From: CAVVYA01 sp964577835
GTDB taxonomy: Bacteria > Pseudomonadota > Alphaproteobacteria > SMXQ01
Length of the DNA: 64,000 bases
NCBI GenBank assembly: GCA_964577835.1
Contig: CAZOBN010000002.1
Coordinates: 14,487-78,486 of the forward strand
Reading direction: 5' to 3'
In this document: in pieces, positions 35,895 to 45,236 of the stretch
Position numbering within the stretch: position 1 is the stretch's first letter
Layout: every line of letters starts with the position of its first letter
The notes under the pieces: model-generated
The model's database searches: none
What the model was told of the DNA's origin: nothing
What the model saw: the letters and a program-made list of their open reading frames with translations, nothing else
Position numbers and translations under genes: made by a program

Positions 35895-37010
35895 ATGTTC
35901 GACGTGAAGAAGACGATTGTCGGGGTGCCGGCGGACCGCCGCACGCCCTACGAGCGCTGGGTCGAAGACGATCTCAAGCTCGACCTCCATCGCGGCTACG
36001 CGTTCGGCCCGCTCGGCAAGCTGCCGGTGAAGCCATGGGCCGAGCGCGGCTTCAATGCCGCCGTGCTCGATCTCATCGGTTGCGAATCGACCACCGGCCT
36101 GATCGTCGGCGAGATACCGCCGGGCAAGTCGACCGAGCCGGTGAGGCAGATCTTCGACGAGAATATCTACATCGTCTCGGGCACGGGTTCCTGCACCATC
36201 GAAATCGGCGGCGAGACCGCCTCGTTCGAGTGGGGCCCGCGCAGCATGTTCGCGATTCCGCTCAACTGCCGCTACCGCCTGCACAACGGCAGCGGGCGCG
36301 AGCCGGTGCGCTTCTTCAGCAGCAACATGCTGCCGATCGTCTATAACCTGTTCCGCGACACCGAATTCATCTTCAACACCCCCTATGATTTCGGGCGCGT
36401 TCCTTCGGAGAAGCAAGCGCTCGACGCCGTCCTCTACAAGCCGGACGACACGCATGAGCACACCGCGGTCAATCTCTACGACACGCTTTTCGTGCCCGAC
36501 GTCCTCGGCGTGCCGCGCAGCACCTTCAAGGAGCGCGGCGAGGGCGTGAGCTGCGTCTATTTCGAGATGGCCGGCAGCGTCATCTCGGCGCATGTCGCCG
36601 AGATTCCCGGCCACAAGTTCTTCCGTCCGCACCGTCACGGCCCCGCCGCCTTCGTCTTCACCATGGGCGGTCCGGGCTACTCGCTGATGTGGCGCGAGGA
36701 CGGCGACAAAATCGAGCGCTTCGACTGGCCGGAGGACGACATCGGCGTGATCGTGCCGCCGAACATGTGGTGGCACGGCCATTTTGCCACGGGCGACAAC
36801 GTGCTCACGCTCGCGATCAAGCCGCGCTCGCGGTTCGTGCCGCTCAACCACCTCTACGACAAGAGCCACAAGAACGTGAAAGAGGGCGGCACCGTGCGCC
36901 GCTATCAGGACTTCGACGAGTCGCTGCGCAAGTGGATCTGGCAGACCTTCGTCGACGAGTGCAAGAAGCAGGGCAAGGTGCCGGTCGAGCCGGAGCTCGT
37001 CGACGCCTGA
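35895..37010 (+). CDS. Bicupin protein (paralogue 1 of 3)
   Basis: This 371-residue protein has two cupin domains. The C-terminal one keeps a metal site, HKFFRPHRHGPAAFVF with His-x-His and a second His run in WWHGHF. In the N-terminal one the corresponding segment (PPGKSTEPVRQIFDENIYIV) has lost all His, so only one metal site is likely. It resembles the proteins at 39652 and 41874 along its length but is the most divergent of the three. The reaction is unknown; a dioxygenase, hydrolase or isomerase of an aromatic or furan acid is possible. Confidence 0.78.
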   Translation: MFDVKKTIVGVPADRRTPYERWVEDDLKLDLHRGYAFGPLGKLPVKPWAERGFNAAVLDLIGCESTTGLIVGEIPPGKSTEPVRQIFDENIYIVSGTGSCTIEIGGETASFEWGPRSMFAIPLNCRYRLHNGSGREPVRFFSSNMLPIVYNLFRDTEFIFNTPYDFGRVPSEKQALDAVLYKPDDTHEHTAVNLYDTLFVPDVLGVPRSTFKERGEGVSCVYFEMAGSVISAHVAEIPGHKFFRPHRHGPAAFVFTMGGPGYSLMWREDGDKIERFDWPEDDIGVIVPPNMWWHGHFATGDNVLTLAIKPRSRFVPLNHLYDKSHKNVKEGGTVRRYQDFDESLRKWIWQTFVDECKKQGKVPVEPELVDA

Positions 37011-37036
37011 TCCGCGTTGCAAGGAGAAGCAGGAAG

Positions 37037-37063
37037 CAAGGGGCCGCAAGGCCCCTTGTTTTT
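37037..37063 (+). terminator. Rho-independent terminator after the first bicupin
   Basis: CAAGGGGCC and GGCCCCTTG form a perfect 9-base stem with a GCAA tetraloop, followed by five T. It ends the Bug-bicupin unit. Confidence 0.85.
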
Positions 37064-37115
37064 GCGCGTGCTGTCTCTGCCGCATTCTGCCAACACGTGA
37101 CGTCCACCCCAGAGC

Positions 37116-37207
37116 CGTCATGCCCCGGCTTGTCCGGGGCATCCACGACTTCGTTTTTCTGATCATAGAAAAGAACGTGGATGGCCCGACTAAATCGGGC
37201 CATGACG
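37116..37207. repeat. Composite palindromic intergenic element
   Basis: Two 32-base modules lie in opposite orientation, 28 bases apart: 37116-37147 (CGTCAT to CATCCACG around GCCCCGG/CCGGGGC) and 37176-37207 (CGTGGATG to CATGACG around GGCCCGA/TCGGGCC). Each is itself a hairpin. Such paired modules are frequent between genes in Hyphomicrobiales. The first half of the 37064-37244 gap holds nothing else. Confidence 0.72.
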
Positions 37208-37244
37208 ACTTAAATGGACGCCGAATGCCGTGGAAGAATCCGTG

Positions 37245-38453
37245 TCAACCGCCGAGCGCTCGAGCCCGCGTCTTGCGGTTGAGCGCGAACGCCGCCACGC
37301 CGAAGATGGAGCAAAGCAGCGCCCCGGTACCGACGATCAGCAGCACCGGGCCGGGCGTGCCGTCGGCGAGAAAGCCGTAAGCCTGCGAGAACACCCCGCC
37401 GCAGAACAGTTGCGAGAAGACGCCGATGCCGGCCGCCGTGCCGGCGAGCTCCGGCACGGTGCGGATGGCGCCGGCCTGGGCGTTGGGCATGGCGATGCCC
37501 TGGGACATGCTGACGAACAGGCCGGGGACGAAGATGGTGAGCGGCGTCACGATGCCGGCCAGGATGAAGCCGCTGAGCACCGCCACGGCGCTCACCAGGA
37601 TGATCGAACCGGCGAGCACCATATGGTCGATGGAGACGCGGCCGCTGAGCCGGCTGGAGATCCAGTTGCCGAAGCAATAGCCGGTGGCGAACAGCAGGAA
37701 ATACAGACCGTATTCGGTCGCCGGCCGGCCCAGGTAGTCCATCATCAGGAAGGCGGAGCCCGAGGCCAGTCCGAAGAAGGCGCCCGAGGACAGGCCGGAC
37801 TGCAGCACATAGGCCATGAACAACGGCCGCTTCAGCAACTGACCGAAGCCGCGCAGGATGCCCGATCCCTGGCTCGCGCGTTTGTCCTGTCCATGGGTTT
37901 CGTGCAGGGTGACGTAGGCCGCCACCAGGATGAGGATGCCGGCCGCGAAAGCGAACCCGAAGACCGCGCGCCAACTGAAGGTGTCGGCCAGGAAACCGCC
38001 GAGCGGCGGCGCGATCATCGGCCCGAGCGTATAGGCCATGGTGAGATAGGCGATCGCCTGGACCAACCGTTCCGGGCCGTAGGCGTCGCGCGCGATGGCG
38101 CGCGCCAGCGCGATGCCGCAGCCGGCGCCGACCGCCTGGATCAGGCGGCCCAGCACGAGGAATTCGATGGTCGGCGCCAGGGCGGCCAGGGCGATGCCAA
38201 CCAGGAACAGCGTAAGCCCGGTGAGCAGCACCGGGCGGCGGCCGTAACGGTCGGACAGGGCGCCATAGACCAGGGTGGTGAAGGCCATGGTCAGCAAGGT
38301 AACGCTGAAGGTGAACTGCGCCAGGGCGTCGGAAATGCCGAACGCCGCCTTGACCTGGGGCACCGAGGGCAGGAACAGGTGAACCGAAAGCGGGCCTACC
38401 AGCGTGATCGCGGCGAGGGCGATGGCAAACAACGTGCTGGGCGGCTTGGACAT
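37245..38453 (-). CDS. MFS transporter, Bcr/CflA drug-resistance type
   Basis: This 402-residue protein has about 12 helices and Bcr/CflA features: LVGPLSVHLFLPSVPQVKAAF in helix 1, GALSDRYGRRPVLL in loop 2-3 and TYTLGP-type sequence (MAYTLGPMIAPPLGG) in helix 5. ATG 38453 is chosen because the protein family starts here. It is divergent from a LysR gene 121 bases away, which may control it. It might export a toxic intermediate or a drug. Confidence 0.85.
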   Translation of the reverse strand: MSKPPSTLFAIALAAITLVGPLSVHLFLPSVPQVKAAFGISDALAQFTFSVTLLTMAFTTLVYGALSDRYGRRPVLLTGLTLFLVGIALAALAPTIEFLVLGRLIQAVGAGCGIALARAIARDAYGPERLVQAIAYLTMAYTLGPMIAPPLGGFLADTFSWRAVFGFAFAAGILILVAAYVTLHETHGQDKRASQGSGILRGFGQLLKRPLFMAYVLQSGLSSGAFFGLASGSAFLMMDYLGRPATEYGLYFLLFATGYCFGNWISSRLSGRVSIDHMVLAGSIILVSAVAVLSGFILAGIVTPLTIFVPGLFVSMSQGIAMPNAQAGAIRTVPELAGTAAGIGVFSQLFCGGVFSQAYGFLADGTPGPVLLIVGTGALLCSIFGVAAFALNRKTRARALGG

Positions 38454-38574
38454 TTCACCGGGAAGGGTGGGGAGATATGAAGGCTTGATCCGTTCAATAG
38501 CGTCACGGCATGATGAAAGAAAGGAAATAGCGCGGGGCTTGTCGAAACGGTCACAGGCGCTCGGGGAGCGGGAC

Positions 38575-39522
38575 ATGCGCGATGCGGCGGGAATGGAAGT
38601 GTTTATCCGGGTGGTCGAGAAGGGCAGCTTCTCGGCCGCCGCAGTCGAGCTCAACCTGACGCCATCGGCGGTCAGCAAGCAGGTCAGCCGGCTCGAATCC
38701 GAGCTCGGCGTGCGCCTGATCAACCGCTCGACCCACGAATTCAACTTGACCGAGGCGGGCAAGATCTACCACGGCCGCTGCCTCAAAATTCTGCATGACA
38801 TCGATCAGGCGCGCGACGCGGTGCAGGAGGCCAATGCCACCCTGTCGGGCACGCTCAAGCTGCATGTCACGCCGGGCACCGGGCAACTGATGATTCTGCC
38901 TCACCTCAACCGCTTCCTGCGCGAGCATCCCGGTCTGTCGGTCGATCTCCAGGTCGAGCCCGATTATGTGGACGTGCTGCAGAACGGCCTCGATCTCTCG
39001 ATCCGCAGCGGCACCGACGACGATTCGAATCTGCGCTACACCAGCATCGAATGCCGGCCGCTGGCGCCGGTGAAATATATGGTCTGCGCCGCGCCGGATT
39101 ATTTCCGGCGCAGGGGCAAGCCGGAGGAGCCGCGCGATCTGGTGCGCCACGATTGCGTCATCTATGCGAGCCAGCCCTCGGCGGACCGTTGGTGGTTCAG
39201 CGATGGTTCCAAGCGCTACGCGATCAGCGTCACCGGCCGCTTCCGCGCCGATGACTGGTCGGCCGTCCACAATGCCGCGGTCGAGGGGGTCGGCATCGCC
39301 AGGCTGCTGGCGCTCGAGGCCACGCCCAGTCTACTGCGCAACCAGCTCGAGGTGATTTTCGAGCAGCAGACCGTCTGTGACCGCCGCCTATGGGCTTTTT
39401 ATCCGCGCAGCCGCCATATGCCGCGCAAGGTCGCGGCTTTCCTTGAATGCCTGACCGGCGCCTTTGGTGCGCCGCCGCAAAACAGTGTTTCCGTGGCGGG
39501 TATTGACATTCCAGCACAATAA
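38575..39522 (+). CDS. LysR-family transcriptional regulator
   Basis: This 315-residue protein has the LysR helix-turn-helix (GSFSAAAVELNLTPSAVSKQVSRLE, about 17-41) and a periplasmic-type effector domain from about residue 90. It differs clearly from the other two LysR proteins in this window. GGGAG precedes ATG 38575. It is divergent from the Bcr/CflA carrier and lies upstream of a bicupin-Bug-bicupin set, either of which could be its target. Confidence 0.9.
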   Translation: MRDAAGMEVFIRVVEKGSFSAAAVELNLTPSAVSKQVSRLESELGVRLINRSTHEFNLTEAGKIYHGRCLKILHDIDQARDAVQEANATLSGTLKLHVTPGTGQLMILPHLNRFLREHPGLSVDLQVEPDYVDVLQNGLDLSIRSGTDDDSNLRYTSIECRPLAPVKYMVCAAPDYFRRRGKPEEPRDLVRHDCVIYASQPSADRWWFSDGSKRYAISVTGRFRADDWSAVHNAAVEGVGIARLLALEATPSLLRNQLEVIFEQQTVCDRRLWAFYPRSRHMPRKVAAFLECLTGAFGAPPQNSVSVAGIDIPAQ

Positions 39523-39651
39523 GTTTCCCCTTCCAAGACTTCACCAAGCACGCCGCGACGCTCTATCGTGACCTCCAATTCGGGTCGCGGGCGCGTCCCG
39601 GCAATCCCCCGGCGCACGCGCCCATAATCTGAAGTACGAGGAGTCCGTCCC

Positions 39652-40749
39652 GTGGATACACCTGCGACCACATCGAAATTTCTGCTCGACCCCTATCTCG
39701 ACTGGGTCAAGGGCGAAGGCATTCCGATCGTCGAGGATTTCGGCGTCGACCTATTGGCGGTGAAGACCGCCAAATGGGCGCGCTTCGGCGTCAATGGCGC
39801 TGCGGTCCATATGAAGGGCCGCGGCGACTTCATGTCGATGTTCCTCATCGACCTGCCGGGCGGCGGCAAGACCGAGCCGCAAAAGCATCTGTTCGAAGAA
39901 GTGGTCTACGTGCTCGACGGTCATGGCTCGACCACGGTCGAGGCTCACGACGGCCGCAAGCACACGTTCGAGTGGGGCCCCAAGAGCCTGTTCGCCCTGC
40001 CGCTGAACGCCAGGTATCAGCATTTCAACGGATCGGGCACGCAGACCGCGCGCCTCTGCTCGGCGACCAATCTGCCGATGATGCTGAACATCTTCCACAA
40101 CGAGGGGTTCGTCTTCAACAACCCCTACCAGTTTCCCGAGCGCGAAGGCGAAGGCCGCTTCTTCTCCGGCGAGGGCGAATTCCTGCCGGTGCGTCCCGGC
40201 CGCCACATGTGGGAGACCAACTTTATCCCTGATCTGTCGTCGTTCGAGTTGCGCGGCTGGAAGGAGCGCGGCGCGGGCGGCAGTTCCATCGTCTTCAGCT
40301 TCGCCGACGGGTTGATGCACTCGCACAGTTCGGAGATGCCGGTCGGCACCTACAAGAAGGGCCACCGCCACGGCGCCGACTTCCACGTTTTCTGCGTGCA
40401 TGGCACCGGCTATTCGCTGCTGTGGTATCCGGACAATAAGGACTACGTGCGCGTCGACTGGAAGCACGGTGTCGTCTTCGCGCCGCCCGACGGCATGTTC
40501 CACCAGCACTTCAACACCAACCCGACGCCGGCGCGCTATCTCGCCATCGCGGTCGGCAGCCAGCGCTATCCCTTCGTGGAATCGAAGCGCCGCCTGTTCG
40601 ATTTCGGCGTCGACACCTCGGTGAAGGACGGCGGCAATCAGGTCGAATACGAGGATCAGGATCCGCGCATTCACGAGATCTATCTCAAGGAGCTCGCCAA
40701 GACCGGCGTGCAGTCCAAGATGGGCCAGTTCGTCAAGGAACCCGCGTAA
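39652..40749 (+). CDS. Bicupin protein (paralogue 2 of 3)
   Basis: This 365-residue protein has two cupin domains. The C-terminal one has the site YKKGHRHGADFHVFCVHG and FHQHFN. The N-terminal one keeps a single His (EPQKHLFEEVVYVL). It is close to the protein at 41874 over its whole length (shared DFGVDLLA, WARFG-NGA, KGRGDF and HFSGDGEF-type segments) and more distant from 35895. The start is GTG behind ACGAGGAG. The gap that follows holds only a weak hairpin. Confidence 0.8.
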   Translation: MDTPATTSKFLLDPYLDWVKGEGIPIVEDFGVDLLAVKTAKWARFGVNGAAVHMKGRGDFMSMFLIDLPGGGKTEPQKHLFEEVVYVLDGHGSTTVEAHDGRKHTFEWGPKSLFALPLNARYQHFNGSGTQTARLCSATNLPMMLNIFHNEGFVFNNPYQFPEREGEGRFFSGEGEFLPVRPGRHMWETNFIPDLSSFELRGWKERGAGGSSIVFSFADGLMHSHSSEMPVGTYKKGHRHGADFHVFCVHGTGYSLLWYPDNKDYVRVDWKHGVVFAPPDGMFHQHFNTNPTPARYLAIAVGSQRYPFVESKRRLFDFGVDTSVKDGGNQVEYEDQDPRIHEIYLKELAKTGVQSKMGQFVKEPA

Positions 40750-40836
40750 TTCTCGACCGGATGACGCCAAGCATGAGGAGCCCGAAAAGGCTCCCGTGCT
40801 CTCTAACAGGAACAGGGACACACAAGGGAGGGATTC

Positions 40837-41862
40837 ATGACATACGCGACGTGCGGACGGGCGGCCCTGATCGGGGCCGCCGCCGTCCTGATGACCGCCG
40901 GTGCGGTTGCGGCCCAATCGGTCGCCGATTTCTATAAGGGTAAGACGGTAACCCTCACCATCGGCACCGATGCCGGCGGCGGATACGACGCATATGCCCG
41001 GACCTTGGCTCGCCACATGGGCAAGCACATCCCAGGCCAGCCGAGTTTCATCGCCAAGAACATGCCAGGGGCCGGCGGCCTGATGGCCACCAACCGCATC
41101 TACAAGATCGCGCCGAAGGACGGCACCGAGATCGGCACCGCGCACCGCGGCATTCCGATCATGCCGCTGCTCGGCCAGGTCGAGGATCTCGATGCCTCCA
41201 AGTTCACCTGGATCGGCAGCATGAACGCTGAAACGTCGGTCTGTTATTCCTGGCACACCAGCCCGGTGAAGACCTTCGAGGACCTGCGCAAGACCGAGCT
41301 CATCGTCGGCACCACTGGCAAGGGTGCCGACCTCTCCAGCTTCGAGCAGCCGCTGATCAATTTGCTCGGCGCCAAGCTCAAGCCCATCCATGGTTACGAG
41401 GGCGGTCACAATATCGACCGCGCCGTCGAGCAGGGCGAGATCGGCGGCCGTTGCGGCGTCTCCTGGTCGAGCATGAAGGCGCGCAACAGCCAATGGCTGC
41501 GGGACAAGAAGGTCAATATCCTGGTGCAGCTCGGCATCGGCAAGCACGAGGACCTGCCGAACGTGCCCACGTCCCAGGACTTCGCCAAGTCGCCGGAGGA
41601 CAAGATCATCCTCGACCTGCTGCTCACCCCGCAGCTCATCGGCCGGCCCTACTTCGGCCCGCCGGGCATCCCGGCCGACCGTACCCGCGCCTTGCGTGAC
41701 GCCTTCAACGCGACGCTGCAGGACCCAGAGCTGCTGGCGGAAGCCGCCAAGCAGAAGCTCGAAATCGAGCTGATCAAGGGCGAGCAGATCGAGAAGCTGA
41801 TCACCCAGGCCTATTCGGCTCCGGCTCAAGTCGTCGCCAAGGCCCGCGAAGCGATCAAATAA
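40837..41862 (+). CDS. Bug/TctC-family periplasmic binding protein (2 of 5)
   Basis: This 341-residue protein begins with a signal peptide (LIGAAAVLMTAGAVAAQ) and then KTVTLTIGTDAGGGYDAYARTLARHMGKHIPG and IAKNMPGAGGLMATNRIY, the Bug pattern. It lies between two bicupin genes, with the downstream one 12 bases away, so a shared ligand is likely. No TctA/TctB partner is present. Confidence 0.88.
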   Translation: MTYATCGRAALIGAAAVLMTAGAVAAQSVADFYKGKTVTLTIGTDAGGGYDAYARTLARHMGKHIPGQPSFIAKNMPGAGGLMATNRIYKIAPKDGTEIGTAHRGIPIMPLLGQVEDLDASKFTWIGSMNAETSVCYSWHTSPVKTFEDLRKTELIVGTTGKGADLSSFEQPLINLLGAKLKPIHGYEGGHNIDRAVEQGEIGGRCGVSWSSMKARNSQWLRDKKVNILVQLGIGKHEDLPNVPTSQDFAKSPEDKIILDLLLTPQLIGRPYFGPPGIPADRTRALRDAFNATLQDPELLAEAAKQKLEIELIKGEQIEKLITQAYSAPAQVVAKAREAIK

Positions 41863-41873
41863 GTGACAAGAGA

Positions 41874-43010
41874 ATGAGTGAGCGTAACAAGAGCATGGCG
41901 AAACGCGCCGGCACCCTCGAGCTTCAGGCCGAGGATATCGGCGCGCGCATCCTGACCGATCCCTATCTGGAATGGTCCGCCCGCGAAGGCGTGCCCATCT
42001 ACGAGGACTTCGGATTGGACCTATTGGCGCTGGAATTGCGGCCGTGGGCGCGCTTCGGCCTCAATGGCGCCATCGCCCAGGTCAAGGGCCGCGGCGACTT
42101 TCTCACGCTGTTCGTGCTGGAGATCCCGCCGGGCGGCCGCAGCGACGAGCAGCAGCATCTGTTCGAGGCGGTGGCCTACGGTCTGTCCGGCTCGGGCACC
42201 ACGGTGGTCGAGACGGCCGATGGCGAGCAGCGCACCTTCGAATGGGGCGAGAAAAGCCTGTTCGCGGTACCGCTCAACGCCAAATACCGCCACTTCAACG
42301 CCTCGGGCCGCGAGCCGGCGCGCATCGCCGTCGCCTGCAACCTGCCGGCCGTCATGAATCTATTTCACGACGAGAGCTTCATCTTCGCCAACCGCCACCG
42401 TTTCCCGCAGCGCGAAGGCGAAGCCCGGCATTTCTCCGGCGACGGCGAGTTCGTGCCGGTGCGCTCCGGCCGCCACTATTGGGAAACCAACTTCGTGCCA
42501 GACCTCGAAGGCTTGCGGCTCGAGGCCTATACCGGACGCGGCGCCGGCGGCACCAATGTGAAGCTGATCCTGGCCGACGGCACCATGCATGCGCACGTTT
42601 CCGAGGTGCCCGCCGGGCGCTACAAGAAGGGCCACCGGCACGGGCCGGACGTGCATGTGTTCTGCGTCTGCGGCACCGGCTATTCCCTGCTGTGGTACGA
42701 CGGCGAACCGGATTTCGTGCGCGTCGATTGGCGCCACGGCGTCGTCTACGCGCCGCCCGACCAGATGTTCCATCAGCATTTCCCGACCAGCCGGGTGGCC
42801 GCGCGCTATCTCGCGCTCGGCCATGGCAGTCTGCGCTACCCATTCACCCAGGCGGTCAAGCAGATCTTCCTCGGCTCCGACGTGGACGTGAAGCGCGGCG
42901 GCAATCAGATCGAATATGCCGACCAGGATTCGCGCATCCACCAAATCTATCTGGAAGAGCTCGCCAAGAATGGTGTGGCGTGCCGGATGGAGGATTACCT
43001 GCCGGCGTGA
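41874..43010 (+). CDS. Bicupin protein (paralogue 3 of 3)
   Basis: This 378-residue protein has the same layout as paralogue 2, with C-terminal site YKKGHRHGPDVHVFCVCG and FHQHFP and a reduced N-terminal site (DEQQHLFEAVAYGL). An N-terminal extension of about 20 residues precedes the shared region, which starts at DPYLEW. The aldolase gene follows 54 bases on. Presence of several close copies in one region suggests related substrates or subunits of one enzyme. Confidence 0.8.
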   Translation: MSERNKSMAKRAGTLELQAEDIGARILTDPYLEWSAREGVPIYEDFGLDLLALELRPWARFGLNGAIAQVKGRGDFLTLFVLEIPPGGRSDEQQHLFEAVAYGLSGSGTTVVETADGEQRTFEWGEKSLFAVPLNAKYRHFNASGREPARIAVACNLPAVMNLFHDESFIFANRHRFPQREGEARHFSGDGEFVPVRSGRHYWETNFVPDLEGLRLEAYTGRGAGGTNVKLILADGTMHAHVSEVPAGRYKKGHRHGPDVHVFCVCGTGYSLLWYDGEPDFVRVDWRHGVVYAPPDQMFHQHFPTSRVAARYLALGHGSLRYPFTQAVKQIFLGSDVDVKRGGNQIEYADQDSRIHQIYLEELAKNGVACRMEDYLPA

Positions 43011-43063
43011 GTGGTGGCGTGCCGCGGTGGCGGCGCGTGTCGTGATTTGTAACGAGGTGTCAG

Positions 43064-44041
43064 ATGCGGCTTTCCGCCGAGGATATCGTAGGCGTCGTTG
43101 GGATACTGCCGACCCCGGCCAATCCGGGCGCCGATCGTTGGGACGCGGTCAAAACGGTCAATCTCGCCGAGACCCGCAAGATGGTCGAGGCCGTGATCGG
43201 CGCCGGCATCGAGATCGTCATGACCACTGGCACCTTCGGCGAATGCGCCACCCTGACCTGGGACGAGCTGCAGGATTTCACCGATTGTGTCGTCGCCACG
43301 ACGCGCAAGCGCGCGCCGGTGTTCGCCGGTGTCACCACGCTCAATACCCGCGATACCATATCGCGCGGCCGTGCGCTGATGGATATCGGCGCCGATGGAT
43401 TGTTCGTCGGCCGTCCCATGTGGCTGCCGATGGACGATGAGGCGATCGTGCGCTTCTACCGGGATCTCGCCGAGGCGATGCCGGGCGTGCCGCTGGTCGC
43501 CTACGACAATCCGCTCGCCTTCAAGGGCAAGATCTCGAACGAAGCCTATCGCCGGATCGCAGCGATCCCTGAGGTGGTGGCCGCCAAGCATGTCGGCGGT
43601 CCGTCGCTCGAAGGCGATCTGCTCGCTGTTGGCAAAGGGCTTCGTATCCTGCCGCTCGAACCCGACTGGTGCGGGCTCGCCGAAAAACATCCGGACCTCG
43701 CCAAGGCCTGCTGGTCGGGTAGTGTGGCCTGCGCCCCGGCGCCGATCGCCGCGCTGTCGCGCGCCATCCTGGCGAAGGATTGGCCGCGCGCCCGCGAACT
43801 GACCAAGCGCGTGTCCTGGGCGATGGAGACGATGTTCCCGGGCGGCGATCTCGCGCGCTTCATGAATTACAGCATTCAGCTCGGCCATGTGCGCTTCGCC
43901 GCCGCCGGGCTGATCGACCCGGGCCCGACGCGGCCGCCTTACGTGGGCGCGCCCGAGGAATTCATTGCCGGATCGGTGGAATGCGGCCGGCGCTGGGCGC
44001 AATTGCAGCGCGAATTCGCGCATGCGGACGCGCTCGGCTGA
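43064..44041 (+). CDS. DHDPS-family hydratase-aldolase, NahE/PhdJ-like
   Basis: This 325-residue TIM-barrel protein has TTGTFGECATLTWDEL at residues 54-69, the signature of trans-o-hydroxybenzylidenepyruvate and trans-2-carboxybenzalpyruvate hydratase-aldolases rather than of dihydrodipicolinate synthase. Y147 (VAYDNP) and the Schiff-base K175 (VAAKHVGG) are present. The expected reaction is retro-aldol cleavage of an arylidene pyruvate into an aromatic aldehyde and pyruvate. A ring-cleavage cupin follows and an aldehyde dehydrogenase lies 5.6 kb on. Confidence 0.83.
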   Translation: MRLSAEDIVGVVGILPTPANPGADRWDAVKTVNLAETRKMVEAVIGAGIEIVMTTGTFGECATLTWDELQDFTDCVVATTRKRAPVFAGVTTLNTRDTISRGRALMDIGADGLFVGRPMWLPMDDEAIVRFYRDLAEAMPGVPLVAYDNPLAFKGKISNEAYRRIAAIPEVVAAKHVGGPSLEGDLLAVGKGLRILPLEPDWCGLAEKHPDLAKACWSGSVACAPAPIAALSRAILAKDWPRARELTKRVSWAMETMFPGGDLARFMNYSIQLGHVRFAAAGLIDPGPTRPPYVGAPEEFIAGSVECGRRWAQLQREFAHADALG

Positions 44042-44055
44042 ACAGGGAGGATGCA

Positions 44056-45171
44056 ATGAGCACAGCGGAAATCAAAAACGTCAAATCGTTGCCGGATTTC
44101 GACAAGGACCTGGCCGCCATGCATATGCGCGGCCAGTGGCAATACGACGCGCTGCTCGAGCGGCTGATCGGCGGTCCGCCGCCGGCCGGCAAGGCGCATC
44201 TGTGGCATTGGCAGGCGGTTTACGACAAGCTGCTCGAAGCCTGCGACGTCATGCCGGAAAGCCTGACGGCGCGCCGCAACTTCTCCTTCCTCAATCCCGG
44301 CATCGAGCGCGGCGGCACGACCCAGACCCTGCTCATGGGCATGCAGATCGTCAAGCCGGGGGAGGTGGCCTGGGCGCACCGCCATACCATCGGCGCGTTG
44401 CGCCTCGTCATCCAGGGCGACCCCAAGCTCTATACCGCGGTCGATGGCGAGCCGATGACCATGGAGCCCAACGATCTGATCCTGACGCCGAGCTGGGCCT
44501 GGCACGACCACCACAACGACTCCTCGCAGAACGCCATCTGGCTCGACGTGCTCGACGTGCCGCTGGTGCTCGGCCTCAACCAGGCGTTCTACGAGCCGTT
44601 CGGCCAGAGCACCCAGCCGCTGCGCGAGGGCACGGCGGAGTCGATCTTAGAGCGTGCCTCGCTGGTGCGTCCGGTATGGGAGCGGCCGAAAACGAAGAAC
44701 TTCCCGTTCCGCTATGCCTGGAAGGACATCCTGCCGCACCTGGAGAAGATGGCTGGCGCGGAGGGCACGCCCTATGACGGCGTCGTGCTCGAATACGTCA
44801 ATCCGGTCACCGGCGGTTCGGCGCTGCCGACCATGGGCGTGTGGCTGCACCATCTGAAGGCGGGGTTCGAGGGCAAGCCGCACCGCCGCACCTCGAGCGC
44901 GGTCTATTACGTGATCGAGGGCAAAGGCACGCTGGTCGCCGGCGACCAGGAGATCGCCTGGGGCCCGCGCGACGCCTTCGTGGTGCCCAATTGGATGAAC
45001 CACCGCCTCATCAACCGCTCGAAGAGCAATCGCGCCATCCTGTTCGCGGTCAACGACATCCCGTTGTTGGAGCCGCTCGGACTCTACCGCGAGGACCCTG
45101 AACCCACACTGCGCGTCGCCGCGCCGCCCACCGTTCCGGGGGAACGGCCCGGGGTGCGCAAGCGCGCCTGA
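44056..45171 (+). CDS. Gentisate/1-hydroxy-2-naphthoate dioxygenase-like bicupin
   Basis: This 371-residue protein has the gentisate-dioxygenase layout. The N-terminal cupin carries the iron site H108-R-H110 (AWAHRHTIGAL) and H150 in WAWHDHHND; the C-terminal cupin has only KPHRRTSSAVYYVIEG. Family members cleave gentisate, salicylate or 1-hydroxy-2-naphthoate with Fe(II) and O2. The start is fixed by GGGAGG 6 bases upstream. The PhdJ-like aldolase directly upstream favours a bicyclic or ortho-substituted substrate over gentisate. Confidence 0.85.
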   Translation: MSTAEIKNVKSLPDFDKDLAAMHMRGQWQYDALLERLIGGPPPAGKAHLWHWQAVYDKLLEACDVMPESLTARRNFSFLNPGIERGGTTQTLLMGMQIVKPGEVAWAHRHTIGALRLVIQGDPKLYTAVDGEPMTMEPNDLILTPSWAWHDHHNDSSQNAIWLDVLDVPLVLGLNQAFYEPFGQSTQPLREGTAESILERASLVRPVWERPKTKNFPFRYAWKDILPHLEKMAGAEGTPYDGVVLEYVNPVTGGSALPTMGVWLHHLKAGFEGKPHRRTSSAVYYVIEGKGTLVAGDQEIAWGPRDAFVVPNWMNHRLINRSKSNRAILFAVNDIPLLEPLGLYREDPEPTLRVAAPPTVPGERPGVRKRA

Positions 45172-45236
45172 CCTCATTCGTTGAATCGCGGCCAGCCCAT
45201 CGCCAGCCGCCGGCAATATCTATGGAGACCAGTTTC

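Noticed and set aside
40768..40800. Hairpin after the second bicupin (GGAGCC with GGCTCC)
   Set aside because: Short stem, no U-run; too weak to call a terminator.
39751..41829. A 692-residue minus-strand frame across a bicupin and a Bug gene
   Set aside because: Same reason: a codon-shadow of two real plus-strand genes.
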